From Eubacteriales bacterium (GTDB taxonomy: Bacteria > Bacillota > Clostridia > Lachnospirales > Lachnospiraceae): a stretch of 64,000 bases of DNA. Positions 37,287 through 46,229 of the stretch are shown here, one piece after another (position 1 is the first letter of the stretch; the number at the start of each line of letters is the position of its first letter). Made by a program: the position numbers and the translations under genes. The notes under the pieces were generated by a model, which searched no databases, was not told where the DNA came from, and saw only the letters and a list, made by a program, of their open reading frames with translations. Where the stretch lies: NCBI GenBank assembly GCA_030524545.1, contig JAUNGM010000010.1, positions 62,001 through 126,000 on the forward strand, read 5' to 3'.

Positions 37287-40200
37287 ATGATATTTATAAA
37301 AGAGAGAGTGGGAAAACTCCTGGCAGATGTCAAAGGGTTAATTTATACGGACATGACACCGATTCCGGAGTATCGCTACATACAGTCGCGGGAAAAATTT
37401 CAGGATGTCGGAAAGATTCAAACAGACACCTGGAAAACGTTAAGCTCACAGCAGCTCTGGGGAGGTCACAGAGAATATTTCTGGTTTGAGACAGTCGTTA
37501 CCATTCCGGAAGCATTTGAAGGAAAATGTGCGGTTTATGAATTAAGAACAGGAAGAGAAGGAGAATGGGACGGAACGAATCCCCAGTTCTCGATCTATGT
37601 AAACAATATCAGAAAACAGGGACTGGATGTCAACCACAGGGAAGTGATCCTGACGGAACATGCAAAAGCAGGGGAAAACTACAGGATCGTGCTGTCTGCC
37701 TTTACCGGAGACAACAATTTCCGGCTGGTGATGGATTCCTGCATCAAGGTTCTGGACAGAAAGACAGAGACGTATTTTTATGACCTGTCTGTTCCCTATG
37801 AGATCGCAAGACTTCTTCCGGAGTCTGACAAAAACTACAGGAATATCATCCTGACCCTGAATGAGTCCCTGAACCTTCTAGATCTGAGGAAGGAACATTC
37901 CAAAGAGTATGATGCTTCCCTTGAGAAAGCACAGGACTATATCACCCGGGAATTTTATGAGAAATATACAGGGGAAGATAAGGAAAAGGTTTACTGCGTC
38001 GGCCATACCCATATTGATGTGGCATGGCTGTGGTCCCTTGCCGTGACGGAGGATAAAGCAGTACGCAGCTTCTCTACGGTACTGGAACTGATGAAACAGT
38101 ATCCGGAATACATCTTTATGTCCAGTCAGCCGCAGCTTTACCAATATGTAAAAAAGAATGCACCTGAAGTATATGAACAGATCAAAGAGCGTGTCAAAGA
38201 AGGAAGATGGGAGACCGAAGGAGGAATGTTTGTAGAAGCGGACTGTAATCTTTCCTCCGGTGAATCTCTGGTGCGCCAGTTCATGCATGGCAAGAGGTTC
38301 TTTAAAGAAGAGTTCGGAAAAGACAACGAGATCCTGTGGCTGCCGGATGTTTTCGGCTATTCCGCAGCACTGCCGCAGATTATGAAAAAATGCGGGATCC
38401 GCTACTTTATGACAACAAAGATCAGTTGGAATGAGTTTAATAAAATGCCGTATGATACCTTTGAGTGGGAAGGGATCGACGGAACCAGGATCCTCACCCA
38501 TTTTAGCCCAAGCAGGGATTATAACAAAGGCGCCGTAGAGGGCGGAACAGAGACAGAGCACTTTACGACTTACAATGCCTATATCAACCCCTCCCAGGTA
38601 AAGGGCGGATGGGAAAGATACAGCCAGAAATACCTGAATGATGAAGTACTGATGTCTTTTGGCTATGGAGACGGCGGCGGCGGCCCGGTAAGGGATATGC
38701 TGGAGAACCAGAGAAGACTTGCCAAAGGCATCCCGGGATGCCCCCGTACAGTCATGAGTACTGCTTACGATTTTTTCCATACACTGGAGAAAAATGTGAA
38801 AGGACAGAAATATCTCCCGGTTTGGGTAGGAGAGCTTTATCTGGAGTATCACAGAGGAACCTATACTTCCATGGCAAGAAACAAAAAGTATAACCGCAAG
38901 ACAGAATTTCTTCTGGAAAACACCGAGCTGTTTGCTGAAATAAGCAGGGAACTGCTTGCTTCTGCTTATCCGGGAAAGGAAATCTATAATCTGTGGGAGA
39001 TTGCTTTGAGAAACCAGTTCCACGATATCCTGCCCGGATCTTCGATCAAAGAAGTATATGAAGACTCCAAAAAGGAATACGAATATATCCTGAAAGAGGG
39101 CGGACTTCTGGAAGCAAAGGCTCTGCGGGAAATCGCAGAGGGAGTGGATGCCCCGAAGCATTCCCTGGTGGTGTTCAACCCCAACAGTATGACCGGAGAG
39201 GATACGGTAGCATTCCTGTGTCCAAAAGAGATTGCAAATCCTGTAGTTCTGGACGATGGATGCGAATATCCTGTTCAGAAGCTTGCTGACGGAACCTGTC
39301 TGTTCCATGCCTCTGGTGTACCGTCCAAAGGATACAAAACCTTTGAAGTGTCAGAAGGGAAAGCGGCAGAAAACAAGGAGGCATCTGTTTTTGGTTCCGC
39401 ACGGAAGCTGGAAAATGCTTTTGTAAAAATAGAGCTTGCAGAAAACGGTCAGATTGCGTCCATTTATGATAAAACAGAAGAGAGAGAACTTCTGAAAGAA
39501 GGACAGAACGGAAATGTACTGATGACCTATGAAGACCGTCCCCACAATTATGACGCCTGGGATGTGAATAACTATTATACGGAAAAATCCTGGGAGATCA
39601 CAGATGTACAGGAGATTTTACTTGTAGAAGAAGGACCGGTACAGTGCACTATCAAGGTTGCAAGAAAATACCTGGATTCCGTGATCGTGCAGTATATCTC
39701 TCTGGGAGCAGAAAGCCCTGAGATTCGTATCCGTAATGAGATCGACTGGAATGAGAAGAAAATCTTCATGAAAGCGCTGTTTCCTGTGGACATCCATACG
39801 GATGAGGCTTCCTTTGAAATCCAGTACGGAAATGTTACCAGAAAAACACACTACAATACTTCCTGGGATTTTGCAAGATTTGAGGTATGCATGCACAAAT
39901 GGCTGGATGTGTCCGAGGACGGATACGGAGTCAGTGTCTTGAATGACTGCAAGTACGGGGCTAATGTCCATGACGGTGTCATCGGCATCTCTCTTTTGAA
40001 GTCTGCAGTATATCCGAATCCGGATGCGGATAAAGAACACCATAGCTTTACATTCTCCATTTATCCTCATAAAGGTGGCTTCCGCGAAGCAGGAACTATC
40101 GGAAAAGCATATGCGCTGAACAATCCAATGAAAGCCATAGTAAAAGAAAATGCGCCCGGAACCCTTCCGGCAGTATATTCCAGCGTAAGCGTGGATGTGC

Positions 40201-40439
40201 CAAATGTTATGATCGAAGTTGTGAAAAAGGCGGAGGATGAAGATGCATCTATCGTGCGTCTGTACGAGACCTTTAACCGCCGTACAAAAGTTTCCATGGA
40301 ATTTGGACGCAGCGTAAAAGCAGTTTATGATTGTACTATGCTGGAGGAAACGGAGCAGGAGATTGAATGCGGGGAGTATAATGCCGTATTTACCATTAAG
40401 CCGTATGAGATCAAGACTTTCAAGGTAATCTGGAGCTGA
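37287..40439 (+). CDS. GH38 alpha-mannosidase
   Basis: A 1,050-residue GH38 enzyme, which hydrolyses alpha-mannosides with a zinc ion in the active site. The zinc motif GHTHIDVAWLW places His 240/242 and Asp 244, and the nucleophile motif WLPDVFGYSAALPQ places Asp at 354. Other family blocks are FMSSQPQLYQYVK, EGGMFVEADCNLSSGESL and FGYGDGGGGP. The C-terminal beta-domain ends at YEIKTFKVIWS. No signal peptide, so it acts in the cytoplasm. It lies 21 bases after the GH3 gene in the same operon, behind GAGGAG. Its presence beside xylosidase-like genes suggests a mixed glycan substrate. Confidence 0.95.
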   Translation: MIFIKERVGKLLADVKGLIYTDMTPIPEYRYIQSREKFQDVGKIQTDTWKTLSSQQLWGGHREYFWFETVVTIPEAFEGKCAVYELRTGREGEWDGTNPQFSIYVNNIRKQGLDVNHREVILTEHAKAGENYRIVLSAFTGDNNFRLVMDSCIKVLDRKTETYFYDLSVPYEIARLLPESDKNYRNIILTLNESLNLLDLRKEHSKEYDASLEKAQDYITREFYEKYTGEDKEKVYCVGHTHIDVAWLWSLAVTEDKAVRSFSTVLELMKQYPEYIFMSSQPQLYQYVKKNAPEVYEQIKERVKEGRWETEGGMFVEADCNLSSGESLVRQFMHGKRFFKEEFGKDNEILWLPDVFGYSAALPQIMKKCGIRYFMTTKISWNEFNKMPYDTFEWEGIDGTRILTHFSPSRDYNKGAVEGGTETEHFTTYNAYINPSQVKGGWERYSQKYLNDEVLMSFGYGDGGGGPVRDMLENQRRLAKGIPGCPRTVMSTAYDFFHTLEKNVKGQKYLPVWVGELYLEYHRGTYTSMARNKKYNRKTEFLLENTELFAEISRELLASAYPGKEIYNLWEIALRNQFHDILPGSSIKEVYEDSKKEYEYILKEGGLLEAKALREIAEGVDAPKHSLVVFNPNSMTGEDTVAFLCPKEIANPVVLDDGCEYPVQKLADGTCLFHASGVPSKGYKTFEVSEGKAAENKEASVFGSARKLENAFVKIELAENGQIASIYDKTEERELLKEGQNGNVLMTYEDRPHNYDAWDVNNYYTEKSWEITDVQEILLVEEGPVQCTIKVARKYLDSVIVQYISLGAESPEIRIRNEIDWNEKKIFMKALFPVDIHTDEASFEIQYGNVTRKTHYNTSWDFARFEVCMHKWLDVSEDGYGVSVLNDCKYGANVHDGVIGISLLKSAVYPNPDADKEHHSFTFSIYPHKGGFREAGTIGKAYALNNPMKAIVKENAPGTLPAVYSSVSVDVPNVMIEVVKKAEDEDASIVRLYETFNRRTKVSMEFGRSVKAVYDCTMLEETEQEIECGEYNAVFTIKPYEIKTFKVIWS

Positions 40440-40490
40440 CCTGCACATGGTATTAACAAAATAGAACGGTTCTTCTGGAGAATAAAATAA

Positions 40491-40534
40491 AAATAAGGCC
40501 TCTGGTGACATGGATCATCGGAGGCTTTATTACA
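40491..40534 (+). terminator. Terminator of the hydrolase operon
   Basis: AATAAGGCCTC pairs with GAGGCTTTATT around an 18-base loop, about 50 bases after the mannosidase stop. Confidence 0.6.
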
Positions 40535-40602
40535 TTGCTTTTTAAGAGAGGATACTGTAAAATGAATACAAATATTTCAGAAAGGTCAGCAGGTGAAATA
40601 GA

Positions 40603-41006
40603 GTGATTCTGTATAAAGGGTTTTATTTGACAGAGTGCAAAGACCTGGAACAGGTAAGACTGCAGCTTTTTCCTTTATAAAAGAATGTATGGCAATGAAT
40701 CCGAGAATTCTCTGTCTGGATTATTTTGATTATCAGAAAAACATAAAAGAGATTTTATGTCAGACAAATGGGAAATTGATAGTGGTTGATAATGCAGACA
40801 TTTTATTGGATGATGATACAAGAAAATATGTTTCTCAGGATGATGAAAACCAGTATCTGCTTATCGGGAGAAATCCGAAGAATCTGTTTGCAACGAAAGA
40901 GAATCTTTTTGAATTGGTAAGTAAAAAGGTGGGGGAGCAGACGGAGTTTATGATAAGAATAGAGAAATGCCAAAGACAGGAAGAAACAATATCCGGAGAG
41001 GAATAA
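40603..41006 (+). pseudogene. Probable frameshifted small P-loop ATP-binding protein
   Basis: Two overlapping frames look like pieces of one gene. The first (from GTG 40603) reads VILYKGFYLTECKDLEQ and stops at 40678-40680; the second (open from 40617, stop at 41006) reads RPGTGKTAAFSFIKECM, a Walker A-like motif, then KLIVVDNADILLDDDTRKY (Walker B-like) and NQYLLIGRNPKNLFATKENLFELVS. They overlap in different frames around 40640-40665, as if a short deletion removed the link between the N-terminal strand and the P-loop. I see no good start for the second frame. If the second frame is translated from GTG 40635 it would be a 123-residue protein of unknown role. Confidence 0.45.
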
Positions 41007-41032
41007 ATGTTTCGGAAGGGAGTAATTAAAAT

Positions 41033-41386
41033 ATGATGGAATGGAGAAATGTAACACATACGTTTACAGAGGAACAACGGCATTATAAAGAAACGTATCT
41101 GGAAATTTGTGAAGTATATAACGAAGAAGTAGAAGTGAGCCTTTTTTCGGCATCAGATGCACCATATGAGATTTACGTTTCGTATGGCAGCATGTATGGG
41201 ATTGTCTATGCGGATAAAGAAGAAGCATATACCAAGCGAGAAGAAATCAAAAAAGAATTGGAACGGGAATATCAAAAATATAAGGAGCCTACCGATGAAT
41301 TTATCAATGCTTTTGCAGAAAAGTACGGATTAAATCTGCCGAATGATGTATTATTTGATGCCGATACGCTGTTTGGAATATTCTGA
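41033..41386 (+). CDS. Hypothetical protein next to the P-loop gene
   Basis: A 117-residue acidic protein of unknown function, not recognised. It has two-thirds beta-rich sequence (YLEICEVYNEEVEVSLFSASDAPYEIYVSYGSMYG) then a charged helix (EEAYTKREEIKKELEREYQKYKEP) and a C-terminal helix. It starts at ATG 41033 behind GGAAGGGAG, 26 bases after the preceding frame, so the two may have formed a pair. Confidence 0.55.
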   Translation: MMEWRNVTHTFTEEQRHYKETYLEICEVYNEEVEVSLFSASDAPYEIYVSYGSMYGIVYADKEEAYTKREEIKKELEREYQKYKEPTDEFINAFAEKYGLNLPNDVLFDADTLFGIF

Positions 41387-41469
41387 GCGCTGAAGACAAT
41401 AACTGTTTTATTCATGCGTTTTAGTTTCTCCGCATACACTGTAAAAACAGCGTCTTCGGAGGCTTATCC

Positions 41470-41727
41470 TTGAAAGATTATATCGAAGAGCGGGCAGTGG
41501 AGATTGCCAATTATATTATTGAAACAAAGGCAACGGTACGGCAGACAGCAAAGAAATTCGGAATCAGTAAATCGACGGTACATAAAGACGTAACCGAACG
41601 TCTCACCCAGTTAAACCCGTCCCTTGCCAGCCAGGCCAGGGCGGTACTGGACGTGAACAAGCAGGAACGCCACATCCGCGGCGGACTTGCTACGAAAAAA
41701 AAGTACCTGCGTTTGGAGCATAGATAA
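41470..41727 (+). CDS. spoIIID: Stage III sporulation transcriptional regulator SpoIIID
   Basis: SpoIIID is a small DNA-binding regulator of the mother-cell programme during sporulation. The 85-residue protein has the near-invariant N-terminus KDYIEERAVEIANYIIE, the helix-turn-helix ATVRQTAKKFGISKSTVHKD and the C-terminal ARAVLDVNKQERHIRGGLAT segment. The start is a TTG at 41470, decided by GGAGG eight bases upstream. It is monocistronic with its own terminator. Its presence shows that the organism belongs to a sporulating lineage. Confidence 0.96.
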   Translation: MKDYIEERAVEIANYIIETKATVRQTAKKFGISKSTVHKDVTERLTQLNPSLASQARAVLDVNKQERHIRGGLATKKKYLRLEHR

Positions 41728-41833
41728 AATAGAATGGTTATGTAGCGAGACCTGGCGTTTAATGAAACGGAACGCTTTTGCAGCGGAGAGGAAAAAGGTT
41801 TTGTCTTGAAATACCGGATATTTCCTGAAAATA

Positions 41834-41868
41834 AAAGTGCATCTTCGAATAGAGGATGCATTTTTTTT
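41834..41868 (+). terminator. Terminator after spoIIID
   Basis: TGCATC and GATGCA arms around a short loop, followed by eight T, just upstream of the ECF sigma factor promoter. Confidence 0.7.
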
Positions 41869-41877
41869 AAGTAATTT

Positions 41878-41910
41878 TGAAACCTTTTCCCGTGCAGCTC
41901 AATCTAATAG
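41878..41910 (+). promoter_or_regulatory. Candidate ECF-type promoter of the sigma factor operon
   Basis: TGAAACCTTTT (41878-41888) followed after 16 bases by TCTAATAG, resembling promoters recognised by ECF sigma factors and suggesting self-activation. Assigned by similarity to the GAAAC-type -35 only. Confidence 0.4.
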
Positions 41911-41978
41911 GTGTAATAACCAAAATCATTCGGATGATAAATAAAGCGGTGCAACTGCTTGGAAAGGAGGGCTATACG

Positions 41979-42587
41979 ATGATTCAGCTTGTAAAGAAAG
42001 CGATTCAGGGAGATGTGGATGCATTTCTTGAGCTAATGGAGCAGAATTCGCTTGCCATGTACAAGATAGCCCGGGGAATACTGAAAAATGACCATGATGT
42101 GGCAGATGCCATACAGGATACAATATTAAAATGTTTTGAAAAGATCCATACGCTGCGGCAGCCGGAATATTTCAAAACCTGGATGATACGGGTCCTGATC
42201 AATGAATGCAATCAGATCCTGGGTCATTATCAGAGAATAAATATGCCCGGGGAACTTCCTGAAACGGCCAGGCAGGATGCTTCTCTGGCAGAGTTTGAGT
42301 TTAAGGAAATGCTGGAGCTGGTGGATGAAAAATACCGGGTCATTCTCATTTTGCATTATGTGGAGGGATTTAAAATTTCCGAGATCGCAGAACTGCTGGA
42401 CCTAAAGGAAAACACGGTCAAAACGCGGCTGTTAAGGGCCAGGGAACAGGTTCGCGCAGCTTATCTTGGCGGTGATTCCAAACCAACCAGTATGAGCGCA
42501 GGAGATAATCGAATCAGCAGACAGGGAGGGATTTCAAATGAAAAAACAGATCGAATTTCCGGAATTGGAAAATACACGGCTGGATGA
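41979..42587 (+). CDS. ECF-type RNA polymerase sigma factor
   Basis: A 202-residue extracytoplasmic-function sigma factor. Region 2 (about 5-75) has ARGILKNDHDVADAIQDTILKCFEKIHTLR and TWMIRVLINECNQ; region 4 (about 105-155) has EKYRVILILHYVEGFKISEIAELLDLKENTVKTRLLRAREQ, the -35-binding helix-turn-helix. ATG 41979 is chosen over earlier in-frame starts because AAGGAGG precedes it. Its 3' end overlaps the anti-sigma gene by 50 bases, so the two are made together. A poorly conserved tail after residue 160 is unusual and arises from the overlap. Confidence 0.93.
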   Translation: MIQLVKKAIQGDVDAFLELMEQNSLAMYKIARGILKNDHDVADAIQDTILKCFEKIHTLRQPEYFKTWMIRVLINECNQILGHYQRINMPGELPETARQDASLAEFEFKEMLELVDEKYRVILILHYVEGFKISEIAELLDLKENTVKTRLLRAREQVRAAYLGGDSKPTSMSAGDNRISRQGGISNEKTDRISGIGKYTAG

Positions 42588-44259
42588 TAAAATCCGGAGG
42601 ATCATGCAGAGGGAGTTCCCTTTGCCGGAGAAAGCGGAGGCCGCAAAAAACGAGGCTTTTGCACAAATAAAGGACAGATGCAAAGCCAGCATAGATACGG
42701 AAGCAGGGCAGATACAGGGGCGGGACAGATGCAGAAACAAGGCAAATACGAACACAAGACATACGAAGAGAAAGCAAAAGGCATTTTTCCGGGCTTTCGC
42801 CGGAACAGCAGCGGCCGCAGCAGTATTTTCGGCGGTATGCATCACGAATCCCGCCTTTGCTGCACAGATTCCGCTGGTAGGCCATGTGTTTGAGGAAATC
42901 GGGCAGTCCCTTGGATTTTCCGGGGATTTCAGCAAATATGCAAAACCATTGAAGGAAACCGCATCAGGAGGCGAGAATCAGGCAGAGGGTACAGAGCAGG
43001 CAGGCGGTAACGAGACGGTGAAGGCAGTTGAGACTGCTGCGGATACGGATGGAGCGCAGGATACAAATACAGAAGACACAGGCAGCGGCCTTTACAGTAT
43101 GAGTCACAATGGCATGACGGTCACTCTGTCAGAAGTATATTGCAATGATGTGGCGCTTTATGTCAGTATGGTGATTACGAGTGAAGAGGAATTTCCGGAC
43201 ACAATGCTCTGGGATGATGAAACAGGAACGGTAATTCTGGATTTATTCAATAGCACACTGAAATTCAGCTATAATGATAACGAGATTTTAGCAAACGAAG
43301 ATGTTGACGGCAAAATGGTAGATGAGCATACTTATGCGGGTGTATTGCGGTGTGATCTTACGAGTACCACAGACAGCAGCGATTATGAATCCTACTATAA
43401 GAAAAGGGATGAATTCTTACTTGAGAAGGGAATTACGCAGGATGAATTGGATAATATGACAAAAGAAGTCAGCGCAAAAATCTGTGAACTTCTTGGAATA
43501 GAAGACTTAACGGATGAAGCCATTGCGCTGGCAGGCGGCCCGGACATCAAGGACTACATGGCCGAGGTGGAAATACCGGACAGTTTTTCCGTAGAGCTTA
43601 ATATTCCTCAGATTGTGGGTACCAAAGCGAATCCGGAAACAATGCCGGAAATGCCGGAGGATCTCCTGGCAGAATATGAGAAAGAAATGGAAGAACATGG
43701 ACTTGGGCTGACGGATGAGGATTACGCCGGGTTTACAGAAGAAGAAGCGGAAATAGAACATCAGCTTTATATAAAAATGTGGAATGCATATACGGAACGG
43801 TATCCTGGTGCTTATGGATATCCAAACGACTATCAGAATTGGAGCGTGGACGGACCGTGGAGTTTTCGTTTTGATGTTTCGAAAAATACCAGTGAAACAA
43901 TCGTCAAACAAATCAATGATGTAGATGAAAACGGGCTGGGGCTTGTATCTGTGACAAAGACACCTTTTGAGATTACCATTGACGACGGCGGAGGCTATGA
44001 CTATTTTACAGTTGCGCTGGATGCGAACGGAGATATTTTACCATACGGAGGCGTCAGCGGATCGGCAAACGTACTTGCTGTTCAGGACCGGGATGTATCG
44101 AAGATTGATATTTACATTTGTGATTACATTGAGTATATGGACGAACTGAAAGGCTACTACTGGTCTGACGATTATGAAGAGAATAAGAAGACCAAGACCT
44201 TCAAGCAGCTTCTGGATGAAAGGGCGCTTTATCATAAAGAAGTGACATTTGAAGACTGA
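42538..44259 (+). CDS. DUF4179-type membrane anti-sigma factor
   Basis: A 573-residue single-pass membrane protein paired with the ECF sigma factor. The N-terminus is a short cytoplasmic, sigma-binding-like region (LENTRLDDKIRRIM, about 1-70), a basic stretch and one transmembrane helix (AFFRAFAGTAAAAAVFSAVC, about 80-100) lead to the DUF4179 signature (NPAFAAQIPLVGHVFEEIG). A low-complexity linker and a large beta-rich extracellular domain follow (about 180-573). It starts behind GGGAGG and overlaps the sigma gene. It is expected to hold the sigma factor inactive until an envelope signal arrives; the signal is unknown. Confidence 0.88.
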   Translation: MKKQIEFPELENTRLDDKIRRIMQREFPLPEKAEAAKNEAFAQIKDRCKASIDTEAGQIQGRDRCRNKANTNTRHTKRKQKAFFRAFAGTAAAAAVFSAVCITNPAFAAQIPLVGHVFEEIGQSLGFSGDFSKYAKPLKETASGGENQAEGTEQAGGNETVKAVETAADTDGAQDTNTEDTGSGLYSMSHNGMTVTLSEVYCNDVALYVSMVITSEEEFPDTMLWDDETGTVILDLFNSTLKFSYNDNEILANEDVDGKMVDEHTYAGVLRCDLTSTTDSSDYESYYKKRDEFLLEKGITQDELDNMTKEVSAKICELLGIEDLTDEAIALAGGPDIKDYMAEVEIPDSFSVELNIPQIVGTKANPETMPEMPEDLLAEYEKEMEEHGLGLTDEDYAGFTEEEAEIEHQLYIKMWNAYTERYPGAYGYPNDYQNWSVDGPWSFRFDVSKNTSETIVKQINDVDENGLGLVSVTKTPFEITIDDGGGYDYFTVALDANGDILPYGGVSGSANVLAVQDRDVSKIDIYICDYIEYMDELKGYYWSDDYEENKKTKTFKQLLDERALYHKEVTFED

Positions 44260-44305
44260 ATTTTTTAAGGAAATATACTTCGGTTCTAAAAGGTGCCGGA
44301 CATAG

Positions 44306-44344
44306 GAGAAACAGGGGGCTGCGTCAGCGGCCTCCTGTTTCCTT
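44306..44344. terminator. Bidirectional terminator between anti-sigma and ABC permease genes
   Basis: AGAAACAGG with GGGC pairs with GGCC and CCTGTTTCCT around TGCGTCAGC, between converging genes. Confidence 0.55.
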
Positions 44345-44398
44345 CCGGTGTATGAAAAACAGCCGGAGTCAACAATCTTAACCGTTTCTTATCCCTTC

Positions 44399-45028
44399 TT
44401 ATGCTCTGCGCCAGGTGATTTTCAGGTACAGAAACGCTGCTGCGATCATGAGTACAGAAGCAGCGAGCAAATAGTATTTTTCTTCAAAGCTTCCCACCGA
44501 CATGGAGAACAAAAAGAGCTTTCCAAGCTTCTCCTTCAAAGAAAAATTTGCGATATAGAAAATAAACGATACCATATACCCGACAGCAGCATTTCTGCTG
44601 ATTCCTGCAGCCAGAAATCCAAGGGAACCGAGAAACAGCGCGGTGGCCAGGCTTCCGATCAGATGCTGCGGCGTAACCTGGCATTCACGGAGCTTCATAA
44701 AGCCCACAAACCCACTGATGATAATGCCGAGATAAACTATGGAATATGCCACCCGGACTGCACATACGGCAAGGTAATCTGTCCGTTTGGAGCGCATCAG
44801 AGCGAGGATATTTTCATCCTGTTCCGGAAGAAAAACCGGCGTAAGAACAACCGTACCTGTAAGCGGCAGCAGCATTTCCAAAGGCTGTGCGCTGAGTATC
44901 GGATCCAGAGCGGATATGCCGAAAACAACAGGCGTCAGCAGGGCGATCACCAGTGAAACAGCCAGGTGCGGAAGAAAATTATGCTTCAGATTTATGCCAA
45001 GAATCCGGAATGCGGATCTGAAAAACAT
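44399..45028 (-). CDS. ABC-2 type exporter permease, small subunit
   Basis: A 209-residue hydrophobic protein with about six predicted helices (LPHLAVSLVIALLTPVVF, VAYSIVYLGIIISGFVGF, LIGSLATALFLGSLGFLAAG, AVGYMVSFIFYIANF, YYLLAASVLMIAAAFLYL). It starts at ATG 45028 behind GGAGGGG and overlaps the larger permease gene by 50 bases. Together with the next two genes it forms an ABC exporter of the kind used against antimicrobial peptides or for peptide immunity. No close family name can be given. Confidence 0.75.
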   Translation of the reverse strand: MFFRSAFRILGINLKHNFLPHLAVSLVIALLTPVVFGISALDPILSAQPLEMLLPLTGTVVLTPVFLPEQDENILALMRSKRTDYLAVCAVRVAYSIVYLGIIISGFVGFMKLRECQVTPQHLIGSLATALFLGSLGFLAAGISRNAAVGYMVSFIFYIANFSLKEKLGKLFLFSMSVGSFEEKYYLLAASVLMIAAAFLYLKITWRRA

Positions 45029-46229
45029 GGCAGCGTCCCCTCCTTTTCTTTGCGTAAATAAGTGCTGTCAAAGCAACTGCAAGAATGGAAATTCCGGCAA
45101 AAAATGCACGGTTAAAAATGAAGGTTTCATAATGGAACAGGCCTCGTTCGGAAAGTGAATTATGCCGGAGAACAAGCGTCAGTTTTCCGAAGCTTCCGGT
45201 CAGACCTGCGGCGGACGCAAAGGTGCTTGCAAACCACCAGGCTCCCTGGATAAAAATTGCGAGAAGCCCGGAGCACCCTTCTGTGACCAGCATTCCCACA
45301 GCGGATGCGGTCATAAGAGAGGGAAGCAGCCATATCGCTGCATATTGAAAGATCGCAAACTGATCCAGATCCGCACCGGAATACAGTCCGATAACCTTAC
45401 TCTGCGCAATTCCTGCGGTGATCATTATGGGCAGGGACATTGTCATGATAAGCGCTGCATAGCGGGTAAAAACCAGTCTGGCAGAAGAGACTTTGCGTGC
45501 ATAAAAAAGCTGCTCCATTCTTGATTTTTTGTCAAGCCCGGAAATCGATACGGCAGCGAATACCGGCAGAATGGCAATGACGATCCCCAGATAATCGCAG
45601 TAAAGACGGGCATAGGCGATCGTAAACTTATCATCATTTACAAATTCTTCATACTCTTCTAAAGCGTCCTCATAGGTCTTGGGAACAAGAGAAAAATTAT
45701 TGACAATACTTTCATCTGCATATTTGGAACCACCGCCGATCAGTTCGTCCGCCTCTCTCATCAGTTCCCGGAAATGTTCATAAGTCAGGCTGTCCGGTAT
45801 ATGGATTTCCGGCAAAGTCGGTTCCATATAAGAAAAAGAACCATCTTCTGTCATGAAATATCCGCCCTCCTGAAAATCCGTAAAGCTGTCAAGCTGCTCT
45901 TTTGAAATACCGGAAATTTCAGTGATGATTTCTGCCATTTTTTCCTTCTTTTTTGCATTCAGACGCACCTCTTTATAAAACCCTAATGGATACGCTTTAA
46001 AGCTTCCTGACAGATATTCGCTGACAAGGCTTTCGGCCGCTGCAGGCATGAGGGTTTCGGGAATTTCTTTTGCTGTCATTCCGTAGTTTTCCTGCCCGGG
46101 AACCGGAGCCGTAACTGCGTACCTGCAGTCAGGATAAAATTGTGTGAAAAACATTGCGAGCACGGCAATGAAATAAAGCCAGAAGGTCAGAGAAAACAGT
46201 ACCTTCTTACATTCCCTGATAAACAGCAT
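44979..46229 (-). CDS. ABC-2 type exporter permease, large subunit
   Basis: A 416-residue membrane protein. An N-terminal helix (VLFSLTFWLYFIAVLAMFF) is followed by an extracellular domain of about 200 residues and then a cluster of helices (about 220-400), with a polar loop DKKSRMEQLFYARKVSSARL between the second and third. This layout is that of ABC-2 permeases. It starts one base inside the stop of the ATPase gene (TAATG), so it is coupled. The substrate is unknown. Confidence 0.8.
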   Translation of the reverse strand: MLFIRECKKVLFSLTFWLYFIAVLAMFFTQFYPDCRYAVTAPVPGQENYGMTAKEIPETLMPAAAESLVSEYLSGSFKAYPLGFYKEVRLNAKKKEKMAEIITEISGISKEQLDSFTDFQEGGYFMTEDGSFSYMEPTLPEIHIPDSLTYEHFRELMREADELIGGGSKYADESIVNNFSLVPKTYEDALEEYEEFVNDDKFTIAYARLYCDYLGIVIAILPVFAAVSISGLDKKSRMEQLFYARKVSSARLVFTRYAALIMTMSLPIMITAGIAQSKVIGLYSGADLDQFAIFQYAAIWLLPSLMTASAVGMLVTEGCSGLLAIFIQGAWWFASTFASAAGLTGSFGKLTLVLRHNSLSERGLFHYETFIFNRAFFAGISILAVALTALIYAKKRRGRCHVFQIRIPDSWHKSEA

